Source: Bradyrhizobium daqingense | GTDB lineage: Bacteria > Pseudomonadota > Alphaproteobacteria > Rhizobiales > Xanthobacteraceae | DNA length: 64,000 nt | Direction of reading: 5' to 3' | NCBI RefSeq assembly: GCF_021044685.1 | Contig: NZ_CP088014.1 | Coordinates: 3,148,001-3,212,000, forward strand | Shown here: one piece after another, positions 1 through 8,722 of the stretch | Layout of the letters: each line of letters begins with the position of its first letter | Numbering within the stretch: the stretch's first letter is position 1 | Notes under the pieces: model-generated | What the model was told of the DNA's origin: nothing | Seen by the model: only the letters and a program-made list of their open reading frames with translations | The model's database searches: none | Made by a program: the position numbers and the translations under genes

Positions 1-147
1 GGCAATCCCAATGGTCCGGGTCTCCCCCATTGGGACGCAGCCGCAGACCGCGATCGTCTGCTGCTCGTCACGAATGACGGCATCGCGAGCGGAGACGACC
101 CCTTGGCGGAGCGTCTCGATCGGCTGGCAGGTGAGAGCAGGAAATGA
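1..147 (+). CDS. Carboxylesterase type B, C-terminal end (partial)
   Basis: The first frame is open from base 1 to TGA at 145-147, giving 48 residues. It contains NPNGPGLPHW, which resembles the region near the C-terminus of type B carboxylesterases / para-nitrobenzyl esterases (alpha/beta hydrolases), where a 'DPNGPGLPxWP' segment is common. The catalytic parts lie before the window, so activity and substrate cannot be judged. The call rests on one short motif. Confidence 0.5.
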   Translation, partial: GNPNGPGLPHWDAAADRDRLLLVTNDGIASGDDPLAERLDRLAGESRK

Positions 148-154
148 GTTGGAC

Positions 155-334
155 TTAAGCCGCGAGCTCGACGCGCGGCGCGGGGCTCAGCCGGCTTTCC
201 TCCAGATAGTCCATCGCGCCGTCCTTCTCGACGGCGTAGAACTGCAGGCCTTCCCGTGACTTGAAGGCGGCGCGCACGACGCCGCGGCGGCCCTTGTCAC
301 TGTTGACCACGTCCCCCAGCGCAAACTTCCTCAT
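155..334 (-). CDS. Small conserved-looking hypothetical protein (59 aa)
   Basis: A 59-residue basic protein starting MRKFALGDVVN, convergent with the esterase tail, 7 bases away. A start five codons upstream (349, MTRTKMRKF) is equally possible. Segments such as GDVVNSDKGRRGVVRAAF look like a small beta-rich, SH3-like fold, but I recognise no family. No signal peptide or membrane segment. The much longer ORF through the same frame to 667 runs antisense into the dioxygenase gene and is not credible. Confidence 0.5.
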   Translation of the reverse strand: MRKFALGDVVNSDKGRRGVVRAAFKSREGLQFYAVEKDGAMDYLEESRLSPAPRVELAA

Positions 335-488
335 CTTCGTCCTCGTCATCTGGCCGACTGCTTCGGCCATGTCCGGGGATTTTGGAAGGCAAATCGTTAA
401 CGGCTTGCTAACCATACGGCTTGGCCTATGCTCGCCGCCGGTCGCGCGGGCAGCTCGCACGCGCCTGTTGCGGACGAGATACGAGCCC

Positions 489-1292
489 ATGACGCGATTT
501 CCCACCTTGTTCCTGTCGCATGGCGGCGGCCCCTGGCCGTTCATGGAAGATCGACGGGTGCAATATGCGAAGACCGCCGCGGAGTTCGCCCGGCTGCCGC
601 AGCTGTTGCCGGCGAGACCGAGGGCCGTGCTGGTCATCACCGGCCATTGGGAGGCCGACGACTTCACCGTGTCGACCTCGGCGCATCCGCCGATGGTGTA
701 CGACTATTACGGTTTCCCCGAGCATACCTACCATCTCAAATATCCGGCGCCGGGCCAGCCGGAGCTCGCCGCGCAGGTGAAGGCGCTGCTCGCGCGCGCC
801 GACGTCGATTGCCGGGAGGATCCCAACCAGGGCTTCGACCACGGCACCTTCGTGCCGCTCGGGTTGATGTATCCGAACGCGGACATGCCGATCGTGTTGC
901 TGTCGCTGAAGTCGAGCTATGACGCGGCCGAGCATATCAGGGTCGGGCAGGCGATCGCATCGCTCCGCGACGAAGGGATCCTGATCGTCGGCAGCGGGCT
1001 GACCTATCACAACATGCGCGGCTTCAACCGGCCGGAGTCCAAGCCGGTCTCGTATGACTTCGAGGCCTATCTGAACGAGGCCATCGGCAATCCGGATGCG
1101 GCGCGCCGCAATGCGATGCTGGTCGATTGGGAGAATGCCCCCAGCGCGCGCCTTGCGCATCCGCGGGAGGATCATCTGTTGCCGCTGATGGTCGCAGCCG
1201 GCGCCGCCGGCAGCGACACGGGCAAACGCGTCTTCGTCGACGAGGTCTCGAACGTAGCGATGGCGTCGTATGTGTTTGGACAGCAAGCCTAG
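489..1292 (+). CDS. DODA-type extradiol aromatic ring-opening dioxygenase
   Basis: 267 residues, the usual size for class III LigB-type dioxygenases of the 4,5-DOPA dioxygenase (YgiD/DODA) group, which open catechol-type rings with a non-heme metal. Histidine motifs are in the right order: SHGGGP near residue 10, GHWE near residue 46, and FDHGTFVPLGLMYP near 116, with further conserved histidines (TYHNMRGF, AHPREDHLLPL). The ATG at 489 is chosen because the family N-terminus (TRFPTLFLSHGGG) begins there; the upstream extension is not conserved-looking. The true substrate is not visible. The stop shares a CTAG with the convergent SemiSWEET gene. Confidence 0.88.
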   Translation: MTRFPTLFLSHGGGPWPFMEDRRVQYAKTAAEFARLPQLLPARPRAVLVITGHWEADDFTVSTSAHPPMVYDYYGFPEHTYHLKYPAPGQPELAAQVKALLARADVDCREDPNQGFDHGTFVPLGLMYPNADMPIVLLSLKSSYDAAEHIRVGQAIASLRDEGILIVGSGLTYHNMRGFNRPESKPVSYDFEAYLNEAIGNPDAARRNAMLVDWENAPSARLAHPREDHLLPLMVAAGAAGSDTGKRVFVDEVSNVAMASYVFGQQA

Positions 1293-1549
1293 CCGTATTT
1301 CAGCTTCATGAACAAAATGCCGCCGGCGAGCACCATGGTGATGGCGTTGGCGGCGACGAGCGGAGCGTCGCCGGAGAGCAGGCCGTAGATCAGCCAGAGC
1401 GCAAGTCCCAGCACCATGACCAGGAACATGCCGAGCGAGATGTCGCCGGTGGAGCGGGTCTTCCACACCTTGATGGCCTGCGGCGCATAGGCCACGGTGG
1501 TGCAGGTGGCGGCGGCAAAGCCGATCAGCTTGATGACGAAGGGGTCCAT
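1289..1549 (-). CDS. SemiSWEET-type sugar transporter
   Basis: 86 residues with three hydrophobic helices: a complete SemiSWEET / MtN3-saliva half-transporter, which works as a homodimer for sugar passage across the inner membrane. The signature YAPQAIKVWKTRSTGDIS lies in helix 1 and the following loop, holding the PQ dipeptide typical of the family. The stop codon shares the palindrome CTAG with the stop of the convergent dioxygenase. glgA follows downstream on the same strand. Substrate cannot be read from sequence. Confidence 0.9.
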   Translation of the reverse strand: MDPFVIKLIGFAAATCTTVAYAPQAIKVWKTRSTGDISLGMFLVMVLGLALWLIYGLLSGDAPLVAANAITMVLAGGILFMKLKYG

Positions 1550-1601
1550 GCCGGCTCTATAGCATGGATTCGACGAGGACCATGCTTCGAGCCGAAACGC
1601 T

Positions 1602-3056
1602 CTACGCCCGCGCGGCCATGAGGCCGCGGTAGAGCGCGGCATAGTCGCCGGCGCGGTTGCGCCAGGAGACGTCGGTCGCAAGGCCGCTTCGTTGCAGTCG
1701 GCGCCAGGTCACCTTGTCGTGGAAGGCGGTGTTGGCCTTGCGCAAGCTGCCGGCGAGGGCGGCTGCCGTCACGGGGCCGAACTTGAAGCCGGTGGCCTCG
1801 CGGCCGGACGCGTCGGCTTCGCCGATATCGACGATGGTGTCCTCCAGGCCCCCGACGCGCGACACGATCGGGACCGCGCCATAGCGTAGTGCGCAGAGCT
1901 GGGTCAGTCCGCAAGGCTCGAAGCGCGACGGCACGATCAGCGCGTCCGAGCCGGCCTGGATCAGATGCGCCAAAATCTCGTCGTAGCCGATCACGACGCC
2001 GATGCGGCCGGGATTGGCGCGCGCGGCCGCCTGATAGGCATCCTGGAGATCGCGGTCGCCGCTGCCGAGCAGCGCAAGCTGCATGCCTTCGCCCAGGATG
2101 GTTGGAATGGCTTCGAGTAGGAGATCGAGGCCCTTCTGCCACGACAGCCGGCTGATGACGCCGAGCAGCGGCGCCTCGTCCGAGGAATCGAGATTGAACT
2201 GCTGCTGAAGCATCGCCTTGTTCGCGGCCCGGAACGTCAGATCCTCCGCGCCGAAACGGTAGGCGATGTGTGGATCGGTTTGCGGATTCCACACCTCGAT
2301 GTCGATGCCGTTGAGGATGCCACTGAGCACGCCGGCACGTGCGCGCAGGAGACCGCCGAACCCCATGCCGCCTTCGTCGCTCTGGATCTCCCGCGCGTAG
2401 GTCGGCGACACCGTGGTGATGCGATCGGCAAATTGCAGGCCGGCCTTCAGGAAGCTGATGCCGCCGAAATATTCGAGCTCGTTGACGTTGAAGGAATGCC
2501 AGGGCAGGCCGATCGCGCCGATCAGTTCAGGCGCGAACTTGCCCTGATACGCCATGTTGTGGATGGTCATCACGGTGCCGGGCCGCGGACGGTTGTCGTA
2601 GTGCAGATAGGCCGGCGCCAGCCCCGCCTGCCAATCGTGGGCATGGACGATGTCGGGTACGAAGGCCGGAACGAGGCCGTGGCCAATATCGGCAGCAATT
2701 CGGGACAGCGCGGCGAAGCGCACGCCGTTGTCCGGCCAGTCAACGCCTTCGCTCGTGACGTAGGGGTTGCCGGGGCGCGCATAGAGATGCGGCACGTCGA
2801 GCACGAACAGGTCGAGGCTGTCATGGGAGCCAGCGAGCAGCCGGCCCGGCCCGCCGAAATAGTCCGGCCAGCGCCGGATCTCCTGCGCGCCCGCGAGCGT
2901 CCGCGTCACGTCGGGATAGCCCGGCATGAGCGTGCGCATCTCGACACCGTGTGCCTTTAGCGCAACCGGCAGCGCGCCGGCGACATCCGCGAGGCCGCCG
3001 GTCTTGATGATGGGATAGACTTCAGAAGCGACCGCGAGGACGCGAACAGGCGTCAT
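1602..3056 (-). CDS. glgA: Glycogen synthase (ADP-glucose)
   Basis: 484 residues, the standard length of bacterial GlgA (GT5), which adds glucose from ADP-glucose to alpha-1,4-glucan. The N-terminal substrate motif KTGGLADV starts at Lys18, and the C-terminal GT-B half carries [11 protein letters not shown] with the catalytic E-x7-E region. Its ATG overlaps the stop of glgC by four bases (ATGA at 3053-3056), so the two are translationally coupled and in pathway order. No glgB or glgX lies in the window. Confidence 0.97.
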   Translation of the reverse strand: MTPVRVLAVASEVYPIIKTGGLADVAGALPVALKAHGVEMRTLMPGYPDVTRTLAGAQEIRRWPDYFGGPGRLLAGSHDSLDLFVLDVPHLYARPGNPYVTSEGVDWPDNGVRFAALSRIAADIGHGLVPAFVPDIVHAHDWQAGLAPAYLHYDNRPRPGTVMTIHNMAYQGKFAPELIGAIGLPWHSFNVNELEYFGGISFLKAGLQFADRITTVSPTYAREIQSDEGGMGFGGLLRARAGVLSGILNGIDIEVWNPQTDPHIAYRFGAEDLTFRAANKAMLQQQFNLDSSDEAPLLGVISRLSWQKGLDLLLEAIPTILGEGMQLALLGSGDRDLQDAYQAAARANPGRIGVVIGYDEILAHLIQAGSDALIVPSRFEPCGLTQLCALRYGAVPIVSRVGGLEDTIVDIGEADASGREATGFKFGPVTAAALAGSLRKANTAFHDKVTWRRLQRSGLATDVSWRNRAGDYAALYRGLMAARA

Positions 3057-4315
3057 TTATTGAGCCCGTCGATCATCGGCTGCGTGATCAGCGAGATGCC
3101 CTGCTCGGTGGTGCGGAATCGCTTGGCGTCGAACTCGGGATCTTCGCCGACGACGAGGCCTTCTGGAATCTCGACGCCGCGGTCGATCACCACGTTCTTC
3201 AGACGCGCGCCGCGCCCGACGTTCACATAGGGCATGATCACGGCGTTCTCGACATTGGCATAGGAGTTGATGCGCACGCCGGTGAACAGCAGCGAGCGGC
3301 GCAGCGACGCGCCCGAGATGATGCAGCCGCCCGAGACCAGCGAGCTCACGGCCTGGCCACGCCGGCTCTCCTCGTCATGGACGAATTTGGCCGGCGGCGT
3401 GATCTCCGCATAGGACCAGATCGGCCATGCGCGGTCGAACAAATCGAGCTCCGGCACGACGTCGGTGAGGTCGATGTTGGCCGACCAATAGGCATCGACT
3501 GTGCCGACGTCACGCCAATAGGCGCCGTTGTGGGCGCTGGAGCGCACGCAGGAGGTCGAGAACTGGTGCGCAAAGGCGCGGCCGTTCTTGACGAGGTAGG
3601 GAATGATGTCCTTGCCGAAATCGTGATTGGAGTCCGGATCCTCGGCGTCGCGCTTGAGCTGGTCGAACAGGAATTTCGCGTTGAACACGTAGATGCCCAT
3701 GCTGGCGAGCGAGACGTCCGGCTTGCCGGGCATCGGCGGCGGGTCTTTCGGCTTCTCCAGAAACGACTGGATCCAACCTTTCTCGTCGATATGCATGATG
3801 CCGAAGCCGGAAGATTCCGCACGCGGCATTTCGAGGCAGCCGACCGTGACATCGGCGCCGCTCTCGACATGCTCGCGCAGCATCACCTCATAGTCCATCT
3901 TGTAGATGTGATCCCCGGCCAGCACGACGATGAACCGGCAAGCATGAGACTCGATGATGTCGATGTTCTGATAGACCGCGTCCGCCGTGCCGACATACCA
4001 CATGTTCTCGGACACGCGCTGGCTGGCGGGCAGAATGTCAAAGCTCTCGTTTCGCTCCGGACGGAAGAAGTTCCAGCCCATCTGAAGGTGCCGGATCAGG
4101 CTGTGCGCCTTGTACTGGGTGGCAACAGCGATGCGGCGGATACCGGAGTTCACGGCGTTCGACAGCGCGAAATCGATGATGCGGGACTTGCCCCCGAAAT
4201 AGACGGCGGGCTTGGCGCGCCGGTCGGTCAGCTCCAGAAGCCGGCTGCCGCGCCCCCCGGCCAGGACGAACGCCAGCGCCTGACGGGCAAGCGGCTCATT
4301 ACCGACGGCACTCAT
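3053..4315 (-). CDS. glgC: Glucose-1-phosphate adenylyltransferase
   Basis: 420 residues; makes ADP-glucose from glucose-1-phosphate and ATP, the committed step of glycogen synthesis. Nucleotide-binding loop LAGGRGSRL at residues 18-26, [11 protein letters not shown] following, effector and catalytic-site segments ([13 protein letters not shown]) in order, and a C-terminal left-handed beta-helix. The start at 4315 ([12 protein letters not shown]) fits family length; the open frame continues to 4483 but that part has low-complexity composition and would add 56 unusual residues. First gene of a glgC-glgA operon. Confidence 0.97.
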   Translation of the reverse strand: MSAVGNEPLARQALAFVLAGGRGSRLLELTDRRAKPAVYFGGKSRIIDFALSNAVNSGIRRIAVATQYKAHSLIRHLQMGWNFFRPERNESFDILPASQRVSENMWYVGTADAVYQNIDIIESHACRFIVVLAGDHIYKMDYEVMLREHVESGADVTVGCLEMPRAESSGFGIMHIDEKGWIQSFLEKPKDPPPMPGKPDVSLASMGIYVFNAKFLFDQLKRDAEDPDSNHDFGKDIIPYLVKNGRAFAHQFSTSCVRSSAHNGAYWRDVGTVDAYWSANIDLTDVVPELDLFDRAWPIWSYAEITPPAKFVHDEESRRGQAVSSLVSGGCIISGASLRRSLLFTGVRINSYANVENAVIMPYVNVGRGARLKNVVIDRGVEIPEGLVVGEDPEFDAKRFRTTEQGISLITQPMIDGLNK

Positions 4316-4598
4316 GTCATCCTCCCACGCTTTGGCATACCGGGGCTTTTTGTCGCGAAATGCCCCGCGGTCCCGCGCCCATTGGAACCGATAGTAATGG
4401 TATGCATAGTCAATCGGGAAGTAGGTTGTTGGTTGCGAGCATGGGAAGCTTAATGCTTTTGTCTTGGCCATCCAGCAGCGCACCGTGGGCGCGGCTTGTG
4501 CGCCGCACGCAAATTCCGGGCTTTGACTTGGCGCCCGAATGCCCGATCATGGTGTTGCGATCCTTTTCCAAGCGAAACGTCAGACAGGGAGTAGGACG

Positions 4599-5039
4599 AT
4601 GAGGATCTGGAGAACGGCAATTGCCTGTGCGCTGGCCGGCGCGGTCGTCGCCGGCGGAGTTCAGCAGGCGGCGGCAGCCCCGCTGCCAACCAATGTCGCG
4701 ACGATGAAGGCTGCGGCCGGCAACGACGTCACGCCGGTGCATTGGCGCGGCGGCGGTTGGGGCTTGGCTATCGGTGGTCTGGCAGCCGGCGCGATCATCG
4801 GAGGCGCCATCGCCAGCGGCGCGCCGTACGGCTATGGCTACTATGGGCGCCCGTATTACGGAGGCTATGGATATCCGGGCTACGGCTATGGTTACGCACC
4901 CGCCTATTACGGTGGCTACGCCCCGGTTTACTCCTATCCGCGATATTACGGCTATCGCAGCTACTATCGGCCCTACCGCCCGTACTACGGTGGCTTCTAC
5001 CGGCCGTATCCGCGTCACTACTACCGCGCCTATTGGTGA
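4599..5039 (+). CDS. Secreted Gly/Tyr-rich low-complexity protein
   Basis: 146 residues with a signal peptide ending near AAAA-APLPTN, a short Gly/Ala hydrophobic segment (LAIGGLAAGAIIGGAIASG) and then about 70 residues made almost only of Tyr, Gly, Pro and Arg (repeats such as YGYYGRPYYGGYGYPGYGY). The ATG at 4599 has AGGGAGTAGG just upstream. Such proteins are common and variable in Bradyrhizobiaceae, and their function is unknown; a cell-envelope or adhesive role is inference. The composition is far from that of its neighbours. Confidence 0.8.
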   Translation: MRIWRTAIACALAGAVVAGGVQQAAAAPLPTNVATMKAAAGNDVTPVHWRGGGWGLAIGGLAAGAIIGGAIASGAPYGYGYYGRPYYGGYGYPGYGYGYAPAYYGGYAPVYSYPRYYGYRSYYRPYRPYYGGFYRPYPRHYYRAYW

Positions 5040-5049
5040 CCTTGCGCGG

Positions 5050-5148
5050 CTAGAGCGAGAGCCACACGATCAGGCTCATGCATGCGAGATGCATGAGCAC
5101 GATCGCGGCGAGATGCAGCGGGCCGGCCTCGAGATCGAGCCCGCGCAT
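5050..5148 (-). CDS. Putative 32-residue single-pass membrane peptide
   Basis: Too small for most gene callers. It starts 14 bases after the stop of the binding-protein gene, with the strong ribosome-binding site GGAGGCGG 6-7 bases before its ATG. The peptide has a short acidic N-terminus (MRGLDLEAGP) followed by one hydrophobic helix of about 20 residues ending WLSL. Position and RBS suggest translation as the last cistron of that operon. Function unknown; it could instead be chance, since only the RBS and the helix support it. Confidence 0.45.
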   Translation of the reverse strand: MRGLDLEAGPLHLAAIVLMHLACMSLIVWLSL

Positions 5149-5162
5149 CGCGCCGCCTCCGC

Positions 5163-6143
5163 TTAATTCGATCCCGCGGCCGCAGCGGTGAAGCTGCGAT
5201 CGACGGCTTTGCTCACGTCGAGCTTCTTCGGCAGGATGCCGTAGCGCGTCGAGCGGTCGGACGCTGCCTGCACCTCCTTCACCACGTTCTCGTCGATCAC
5301 GATCGGGCTGGTGCGTTGCGCCGTGTAGGCCGACAGCAGCACGTCCTCTGGCAGCTTGGTCAGTTCGGCCGTGTTCCTGGCGTATTCGGGAAGGTGATCG
5401 AGCGACCACAGCCGCGCCTTGTTCAAGCGCTGCACAAGATCCTGCACCGCGGCGCGCTTGGTGGCGATGGCGTTGTCGGAGGCGACGATGAAGGTGATGG
5501 TCGGCGTCAGGCCTTCGCCGTCCGCAATGACGCGGGCCTTGTCCTTCAGCGTCGCGAACGAGACGTAGGGCTCCCACACCGCCCATGCATCGATCGAGCC
5601 GGCGAGCAGCGCGATCTTGGCGTCGACGGGCCCGAGCGGCGCGAAGGTCGCATCCTCAAGCTTGATCTGCGCCTTCTCCAGCGTGGCGTCGATCAGGAAC
5701 TGGCCCCAGCCGCCGCGCGTGCCCGCGAGCCGTTTGCCCTTGAGGTCGGCGGCCGATTTGATCGGCGAATCCTGGCGCACCAGGATGGCTTGCGTCCTCG
5801 CGTCCGACCGCGTGCCGCCGATCGCCTTGATCGGTGCGCCGGCCGCGTAAACCGAGAGGAAGGAGAGATCGCCGGTGTAGCCGACGTCGAGCGCGCCGGC
5901 GTTGAGCGCTTCGAGGATCGGCGCGGCCGCAGGGAATTCCGACCACTCGATCTTGTAGGGCAGGTTCTTCGCATAGCCGGAGATATCGAGCAGCGAGCGG
6001 TTGCCGCCCTTCTGGTCGCCGACGCGCAGCACGACGGCTTCGGCGGCGAAGGTCGCGGCGGCCGTCGACAAGATAATGGCCGCGGCGAACAGCGATACTG
6101 CGAACCGGCGGGTGATGGAATGATGACGGGAGTTGATGCGCAT
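5163..6143 (-). CDS. ABC transporter substrate-binding protein, aliphatic sulfonate (SsuA/NrtA) type
   Basis: 326 residues with a classical signal peptide (ATFAAEAVV) followed by the mature start LRVGDQKGGNRSLLD. Family landmarks are PYKIEWSEFPAAAPILEAL and IDAWAVWEPY, typical of periplasmic SsuA-like proteins that deliver sulfonates or related anions to an ABC permease. It is clearly paralogous to the protein at 11801-12739 (the same VGDQKG, PYKIEW, EFPAAAP and WEPYVS blocks). It is divergent from the transporter operon starting at 6619 and has no permease of its own, so it may share that one. Start chosen at 6143 for the signal peptide. Confidence 0.88.
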   Translation of the reverse strand: MRINSRHHSITRRFAVSLFAAAIILSTAAATFAAEAVVLRVGDQKGGNRSLLDISGYAKNLPYKIEWSEFPAAAPILEALNAGALDVGYTGDLSFLSVYAAGAPIKAIGGTRSDARTQAILVRQDSPIKSAADLKGKRLAGTRGGWGQFLIDATLEKAQIKLEDATFAPLGPVDAKIALLAGSIDAWAVWEPYVSFATLKDKARVIADGEGLTPTITFIVASDNAIATKRAAVQDLVQRLNKARLWSLDHLPEYARNTAELTKLPEDVLLSAYTAQRTSPIVIDENVVKEVQAASDRSTRYGILPKKLDVSKAVDRSFTAAAAGSN

Positions 6144-6618
6144 GTGGCCTGTCTTGTTGCTTTGCTCACGACGCGTGAGCGGACGATGCAGCGAGACGAT
6201 CAAGTCTATGAGCGTGCGATGCGCCGTCAATGAAATGGGCGTTCGTATTGCGCACGCCTCAGGCAAGGACGTTTCATCGAACGGCCGCGCGTGAGAAGAC
6301 GGCATGCTTGCGACGGAGAGCTGCACAGGAATGATGCAGATGCGTGCCCCGCTTCGCTCGGCATTGGCCACTGCATTCGCGAAAATCCTTTCATCGTTCC
6401 TGCGTGCGGCGATGGACAGAATGACCTCGCTTCGCGCAACATTCGAAATTCCATTTCATTGACGATGAGGCGCGTGCGCCGCATGATTTGCGCATCGCTT
6501 CAACGCGGCGCGTGAAGCGCCGCAGAACGACATTCTCTCAACGCAGCTCCGCACGGAACATGCGCAACGCCACGCGTCGCGCCGACGGCGGAGCCGTGCC
6601 AGCGCAGGAGCGGGACCG
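6144..6618. promoter_or_regulatory. Divergent intergenic region of the sulfonate-type cluster
   Basis: 475 bases between two divergent binding-protein genes; no convincing ORF. On the + strand a sigma-70-like pair is visible: TTGACG at 6459-6464, 17-base spacer, CATGAT at 6482-6487. A 7-bp hairpin GCGGCGC-gtgaa-GCGCCGC follows just downstream (about 6505-6523). The 5' leader from this promoter would be about 125 bases. A CysB/Cbl-like activator site would be expected for sulfur-starvation control but I could not identify one with confidence. Confidence 0.35.
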
Positions 6619-7722
6619 ATGAACGACGATGAAAAGCGCGGCGGATCGAAATTCGACCGGCGCCATCTGCTTCAGGCGGGACTCGCGGCAGCCTTCGCTG
6701 CACCGCTCGGCGCGTTCGGTGCAGCGCAGGCCTTCGCACCGGGCGGGATTGCGACCGGCGTCGATTTCTCCGAGTTTCCGCTGTGCCGGACGGCATCGAG
6801 CGCGCCTGCGCTCACCGGCGCGCCGCGCAAGCTGAAACTGTCGTGGAATGCCGGCGCGGTTTGTCTTGCGCCCGTGCCGGTCGCGATCGAGTACGGCTTC
6901 TTCCAGAAGCACAATCTCGACGTCGAGCTCGTCAACTATTCCGGCTCGACCGACCAGCTGCTCGAGGCGATCGCGACGGGCAAGAGCGACGCCGGCCTCG
7001 GCATGGCGCTGCGCTGGCTGAAGCCGCTGGAGCAGGGCTTTGACGTCAAGATCGCCGCGGGCACCCATGGTGGTTGCATGCGCGTGCTGTCGCGCACCGA
7101 TTCCAGCGTCGCCAAGCTCGCCGATCTCAAGGGCAAGATCGTCGCGGTCGGCGATCTCGCCGGCCCGGACAAGAACTTCTTCTCGATCCAGCTCGCAAAG
7201 CTCGGCATCGATCCGGTCAAGGGTGTCGATTGGCGCGCTTATCCCGGCAACCTTCTCAACGTTGCTGTCGAGAAGGGCGAGGTGCAGGCGTTCCTGTCGT
7301 CCGATCCGCTGGCCTATCTCTGGCTCAAGGACACCCAATACAAGGAAGTCGCCTCCAATCTCGACGGCGAGTATCGCGAGAAGAGCTGCTGCATCCTCGG
7401 CCTGCGCGGCAGCCTGGTGCGCGAGGAGCCGCAGGTTGCCCGCGCCATCACCCAGGCGCTGCTGGATGCTGCGATGTTCACCGCGCAGAATGCGACGGTT
7501 GCGGCAAAATCGTTCCAGCCCTACGCGCCGAAGGCGGCGACGCTCGCCGATATCGAGGGCATGGTGCGCTACCATACCCACCATCATCATCCCGTCGGCG
7601 ACGTGCTCAAGCGCGAGCTGAAGGCCTATGCCGACGATCTCAAGAGCGTGCAGGTGTTCAAGCAAAGCACCGATACGGCCAAATTCGCGGAGCGCATCTA
7701 TGTCGACGTATTCGCTGTCTGA
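6619..7722 (+). CDS. ABC transporter substrate-binding protein with Tat-type signal (SsuA/ThiY-like)
   Basis: 367 residues. The N-terminus has a twin-arginine pair (FDRRHLLQAGLAAAF, Arg14-Arg15) before a hydrophobic stretch, suggesting Tat export. The mature part (LKLSWNAGAVCLAPVPVAIE, QKHNLDVELVNYSGSTDQLL) matches the NMT1/SsuA periplasmic fold. It has a His-rich patch YHTHHHHP near residue 317, unusual for the family and a possible metal site. An AGGAG ribosome-binding site precedes the ATG. Its 3' end overlaps the permease gene by 23 bases, so this is the first gene of the operon and the likely cognate binding protein. Confidence 0.88.
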   Translation: MNDDEKRGGSKFDRRHLLQAGLAAAFAAPLGAFGAAQAFAPGGIATGVDFSEFPLCRTASSAPALTGAPRKLKLSWNAGAVCLAPVPVAIEYGFFQKHNLDVELVNYSGSTDQLLEAIATGKSDAGLGMALRWLKPLEQGFDVKIAAGTHGGCMRVLSRTDSSVAKLADLKGKIVAVGDLAGPDKNFFSIQLAKLGIDPVKGVDWRAYPGNLLNVAVEKGEVQAFLSSDPLAYLWLKDTQYKEVASNLDGEYREKSCCILGLRGSLVREEPQVARAITQALLDAAMFTAQNATVAAKSFQPYAPKAATLADIEGMVRYHTHHHHPVGDVLKRELKAYADDLKSVQVFKQSTDTAKFAERIYVDVFAV

Positions 7723-8722
7723 CGGGCTTGCCTCCGGCGCGCCGCGCGTCTCGCGCGCACCGCTGCTGGCAAGTTGGATCCGGGAATCTGGCGTCGGCGT
7801 GCTCGCCAGCATCGCCTGGATCGCTTTCGGCCTGTCCTGCCTGTGGTGGCAGGATGTGGGCGACTGGTCGCGCACGCATTCGCTCGGTATTGCTGCCTTC
7901 ATCATCGCCGCCATCGCGCTGTTCGGCACCATCGGGGCCGATTATCTCGGCTCTGCCGGTCGGGCCCTGCACAAGCGCGCGCCCTGGCTGGTCGCGCTCG
8001 GCGCGTTCCTGACGCTATGGGAGGTCGCGACCGCGAAATTCGCCTGGCTGCCGCTGCCGTTCTTTCCGCCGCCGCAGGCGATCATCGAGGTCTATACCGA
8101 CGATCTGCCAAAGCTGCTCGACAGCGTCTTCGCCTCGGTCAAGCTCCAGCTCGGCGGCTATCTGATCGGCGCCACGATCGGCTTCCTCACCGGCGTCTCG
8201 ATCGGCTGGTCGCGCGCGGTCGGCTATTGGGTGCATCCGATGCTGCGTTTCATCGGCCCGCTGCCGGCAACGGCGTGGCTGCCGATCGCCTTCTTCACGT
8301 TTCCGTCGAGCTGGAGCGCCTCGACGTTCCTGATCGCGCTGGCGACGGGCTTCCCCGTGACCGTGCTGACCTGGTCGGGCGTTGCGAGCGTCAGCAATGC
8401 CTATTACGACGTCGCGCGCACGCTGGGCGCCAAGCCGTCCTTCCTGGTGCTGAAAGTCGCGATCCCCGCCGCCCTCCCGCACGTCTTCGTCGGCCTGTTC
8501 ATGGGGCTGGGCTCGTCCTTCGCGGTGCTGGTCGTCGCCGAGATGATCGGCGTCAAGGCCGGCCTCGGCTGGTACCTGCAATGGGCGCAGGGCTGGGCCG
8601 CCTACGCCAACATGTATGCCGCGCTGATCGTGATGTCGCTGCTGTGCTCCGGCGCGATCACGCTGCTGTTTTCGATCCGCGACCGTCTCCTGGTCTGGCA
8701 GAAGGGGACCGTGAAATGGTAG
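7700..8722 (+). CDS. ABC transporter permease (SsuC/TauC type)
   Basis: 340 residues. Two or three extra N-terminal helices (GVLASIAWIAFGLSCLWW and LGIAAFIIAAIALFG) precede the usual core of about six helices, so it is longer than a typical SsuC of about 260 residues. The cytoplasmic EAA-type loop is DVARTLGAKPSFLVLKVAIP, which contacts the ATPase. The start at 7700 (MSTYSLSDG) overlaps the binding-protein gene by 23 bases, and the stop overlaps the ATPase start by 7 bases: a tightly coupled transporter operon. Confidence 0.9.
   Translation: MSTYSLSDGLASGAPRVSRAPLLASWIRESGVGVLASIAWIAFGLSCLWWQDVGDWSRTHSLGIAAFIIAAIALFGTIGADYLGSAGRALHKRAPWLVALGAFLTLWEVATAKFAWLPLPFFPPPQAIIEVYTDDLPKLLDSVFASVKLQLGGYLIGATIGFLTGVSIGWSRAVGYWVHPMLRFIGPLPATAWLPIAFFTFPSSWSASTFLIALATGFPVTVLTWSGVASVSNAYYDVARTLGAKPSFLVLKVAIPAALPHVFVGLFMGLGSSFAVLVVAEMIGVKAGLGWYLQWAQGWAAYANMYAALIVMSLLCSGAITLLFSIRDRLLVWQKGTVKW

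Noticed and set aside
6505..6523. Hairpin GCGGCGC-gtgaa-GCGCCGC as a riboswitch
   Set aside because: A single short stem without a conserved core; no known riboswitch class fits, so it is listed only as part of the divergent promoter region.
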